DNA of 6,223 nt from Accumulibacter sp. (lineage in GTDB: Bacteria > Pseudomonadota > Gammaproteobacteria > Burkholderiales > Rhodocyclaceae), in contig JAISNE010000174.1 of the NCBI GenBank assembly GCA_031276375.1, positions 1-6,223 on the forward strand. The letters run 5' to 3'. Position numbers and translations under genes: made by a program. Below, one piece after another: positions 5,544 to 6,223 of the stretch. Positions within the stretch are counted from its first letter, which is position 1. Each line of letters starts with the position of its first letter. The notes beneath the pieces were generated by a model that worked only from the letters and a program-made list of their open reading frames with translations, was not told the DNA's origin and did no database searches.

Positions 5544-6223
5544 GCCAGCTCGACCGCCAGCGTTCCCACGCCGTCGATGCCGCATTCGAGCGCATCGCCG
5601 CGCGTCACGGTCGAAACGCCGGCGGGCGTGCCGGTGAAGATCAGATCGCCGGCGGCGAGCGTGACGTAAGTCGACAGATTGGCGATGACCTCGGCGACGT
5701 TCCATGTCATCTGGGCGATGTCGCCGTCCTGCTTGACGATGCCGTTGACTTTCAGCCAGATGCGCCCGCGCGCGGGGTGGGCGCATTGGGCGGCCGGCGT
5801 CAGCGCGCCGATCGGCCCGCTCTGGTCGAAAGCCTTGGCCATTTCCCACGGCCGTCCCTTTTCCTTGGCCTTGGCTTGCAGATCGCGGCGTGTGAGGTCG
5901 ATGCCCACCGCGTAGCCGAACACATGCGTGAGCGAGCGTTCCGCCGGAATGTCCGCGCCGCCGCCGGAGAGGGCCACGACCAGTTCGACTTCGTGCTGCA
6001 AGTCGGCGGTGCGCGGCGGATAGGCGATCCGGCCGCCGCCGGGCATCAGCGCGTCGGGCGGCTTGCAGAAAAAGAACGGCGGCTCACGCCCATCGCCGCC
6101 CATTTCGGCGGCGTGCGCCGCGTAATTCCGTCCGACGCAATAGACCCGGCGCACCGGGAAAAAGGCGTCGCCGCCGGCGACGGGTAGCGCGACTGGCGCG
6201 GGTGGGGGAATGACGAAGTTCAT
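5540..6223 (-). CDS. Fumarylacetoacetate hydrolase (FAH)-family hydrolase, acylpyruvase/fumarylpyruvate hydrolase type
   Basis: This 227-residue cytoplasmic enzyme belongs to the FAHD1/YcgM branch of the FAH superfamily. These Mg2+ or Mn2+ enzymes cleave acylpyruvates such as fumarylpyruvate (end of the gentisate route) or decarboxylate oxaloacetate. The metal ligands Glu78, Glu80 (QHEVELVVAL) and Asp109 (GYAVGIDLTRRDLQ) are present. So are the His37-Glu40 pair in CVGRNYAAHAAEM, Gln116 and Lys130. All are shifted by seven from the human FAHD1 positions as I remember them. PPFFFCKPPDAL and IFTGTPAGV are family hallmarks. The ATG is the last codon of the window, so its ribosome site and promoter are unseen and a slightly longer start cannot be excluded. 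Length is typical. Without upstream genes, gentisate degradation and general oxaloacetate/acylpyruvate housekeeping cannot be told apart. Its stop codon abuts repeat copy 3. Confidence 0.92.
   Translation of the reverse strand: MNFVIPPPAPVALPVAGGDAFFPVRRVYCVGRNYAAHAAEMGGDGREPPFFFCKPPDALMPGGGRIAYPPRTADLQHEVELVVALSGGGADIPAERSLTHVFGYAVGIDLTRRDLQAKAKEKGRPWEMAKAFDQSGPIGALTPAAQCAHPARGRIWLKVNGIVKQDGDIAQMTWNVAEVIANLSTYVTLAAGDLIFTGTPAGVSTVTRGDALECGIDGVGTLAVELA

Noticed and set aside
1..6223. CRISPR array, tRNA, rRNA or insertion-sequence transposase
   Set aside because: No regularly spaced direct repeats, no cloverleaf or rRNA-like stretches and no transposase-like protein were seen on either strand.

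Overview
The window is GC-rich DNA whose five protein genes all lie on the minus strand. The MutY and fumarylacetoacetate-hydrolase-type proteins look proteobacterial; I would guess Beta- or Gammaproteobacteria, but the sequence alone does not settle this. Nothing here points to a phage, plasmid, CRISPR array, tRNA or rRNA.

Layout in the direction of transcription (right to left): (1) 6223-5540, a complete FAH-family hydrolase (acylpyruvase / fumarylpyruvate hydrolase type) whose ATG is the last codon of the window. (2) 5539-4938, about 600 bp without a gene. It holds two inverted copies of a ~90-bp repeat, a long perfect-looking hairpin between them, and a second GC-rich palindromic element. 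(3) 4937-3864, mutY, the adenine glycosylase of 8-oxoguanine repair, most likely with a TTG start. (4) 3863-3411, about 450 bp without a gene, with several hairpins and, near the next gene, likely promoter or operator sequence. (5) 3410-319, a three-gene ABC importer: Tat-exported NMT1/SsuA-type substrate-binding protein, permease with an unusual two-helix N-terminal extension, and ATPase. (6) 318-1, a trailer with a strong hairpin and a third copy of the dispersed repeat at the window edge.

The three ABC genes form one importer of the nitrate/sulfonate/taurine class. The binding protein would capture a small ligand in the periplasm, the permease would pass it through the inner membrane, and the ATPase would drive transport. 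Permease and ATPase overlap (ATGGTAG) and are probably translationally coupled. The binding-protein gene is separated from the permease by 213 bp of structured sequence. The ligand cannot be read from the sequence: no sulfonatase, nitrate reductase or other substrate-specific enzyme is adjacent. mutY and the hydrolase look like independent housekeeping or catabolic genes.

I found no convincing new defence or mobile system. The most interesting material is non-coding: a three-copy dispersed repeat family (1-72, 5170-5261, 5454-5543), two copies of which form a ~370-bp inverted unit around a hairpin, with one end reaching into the stop codon of the hydrolase gene. The extended permease and the paired palindromes upstream of the binding-protein gene are the next best leads.
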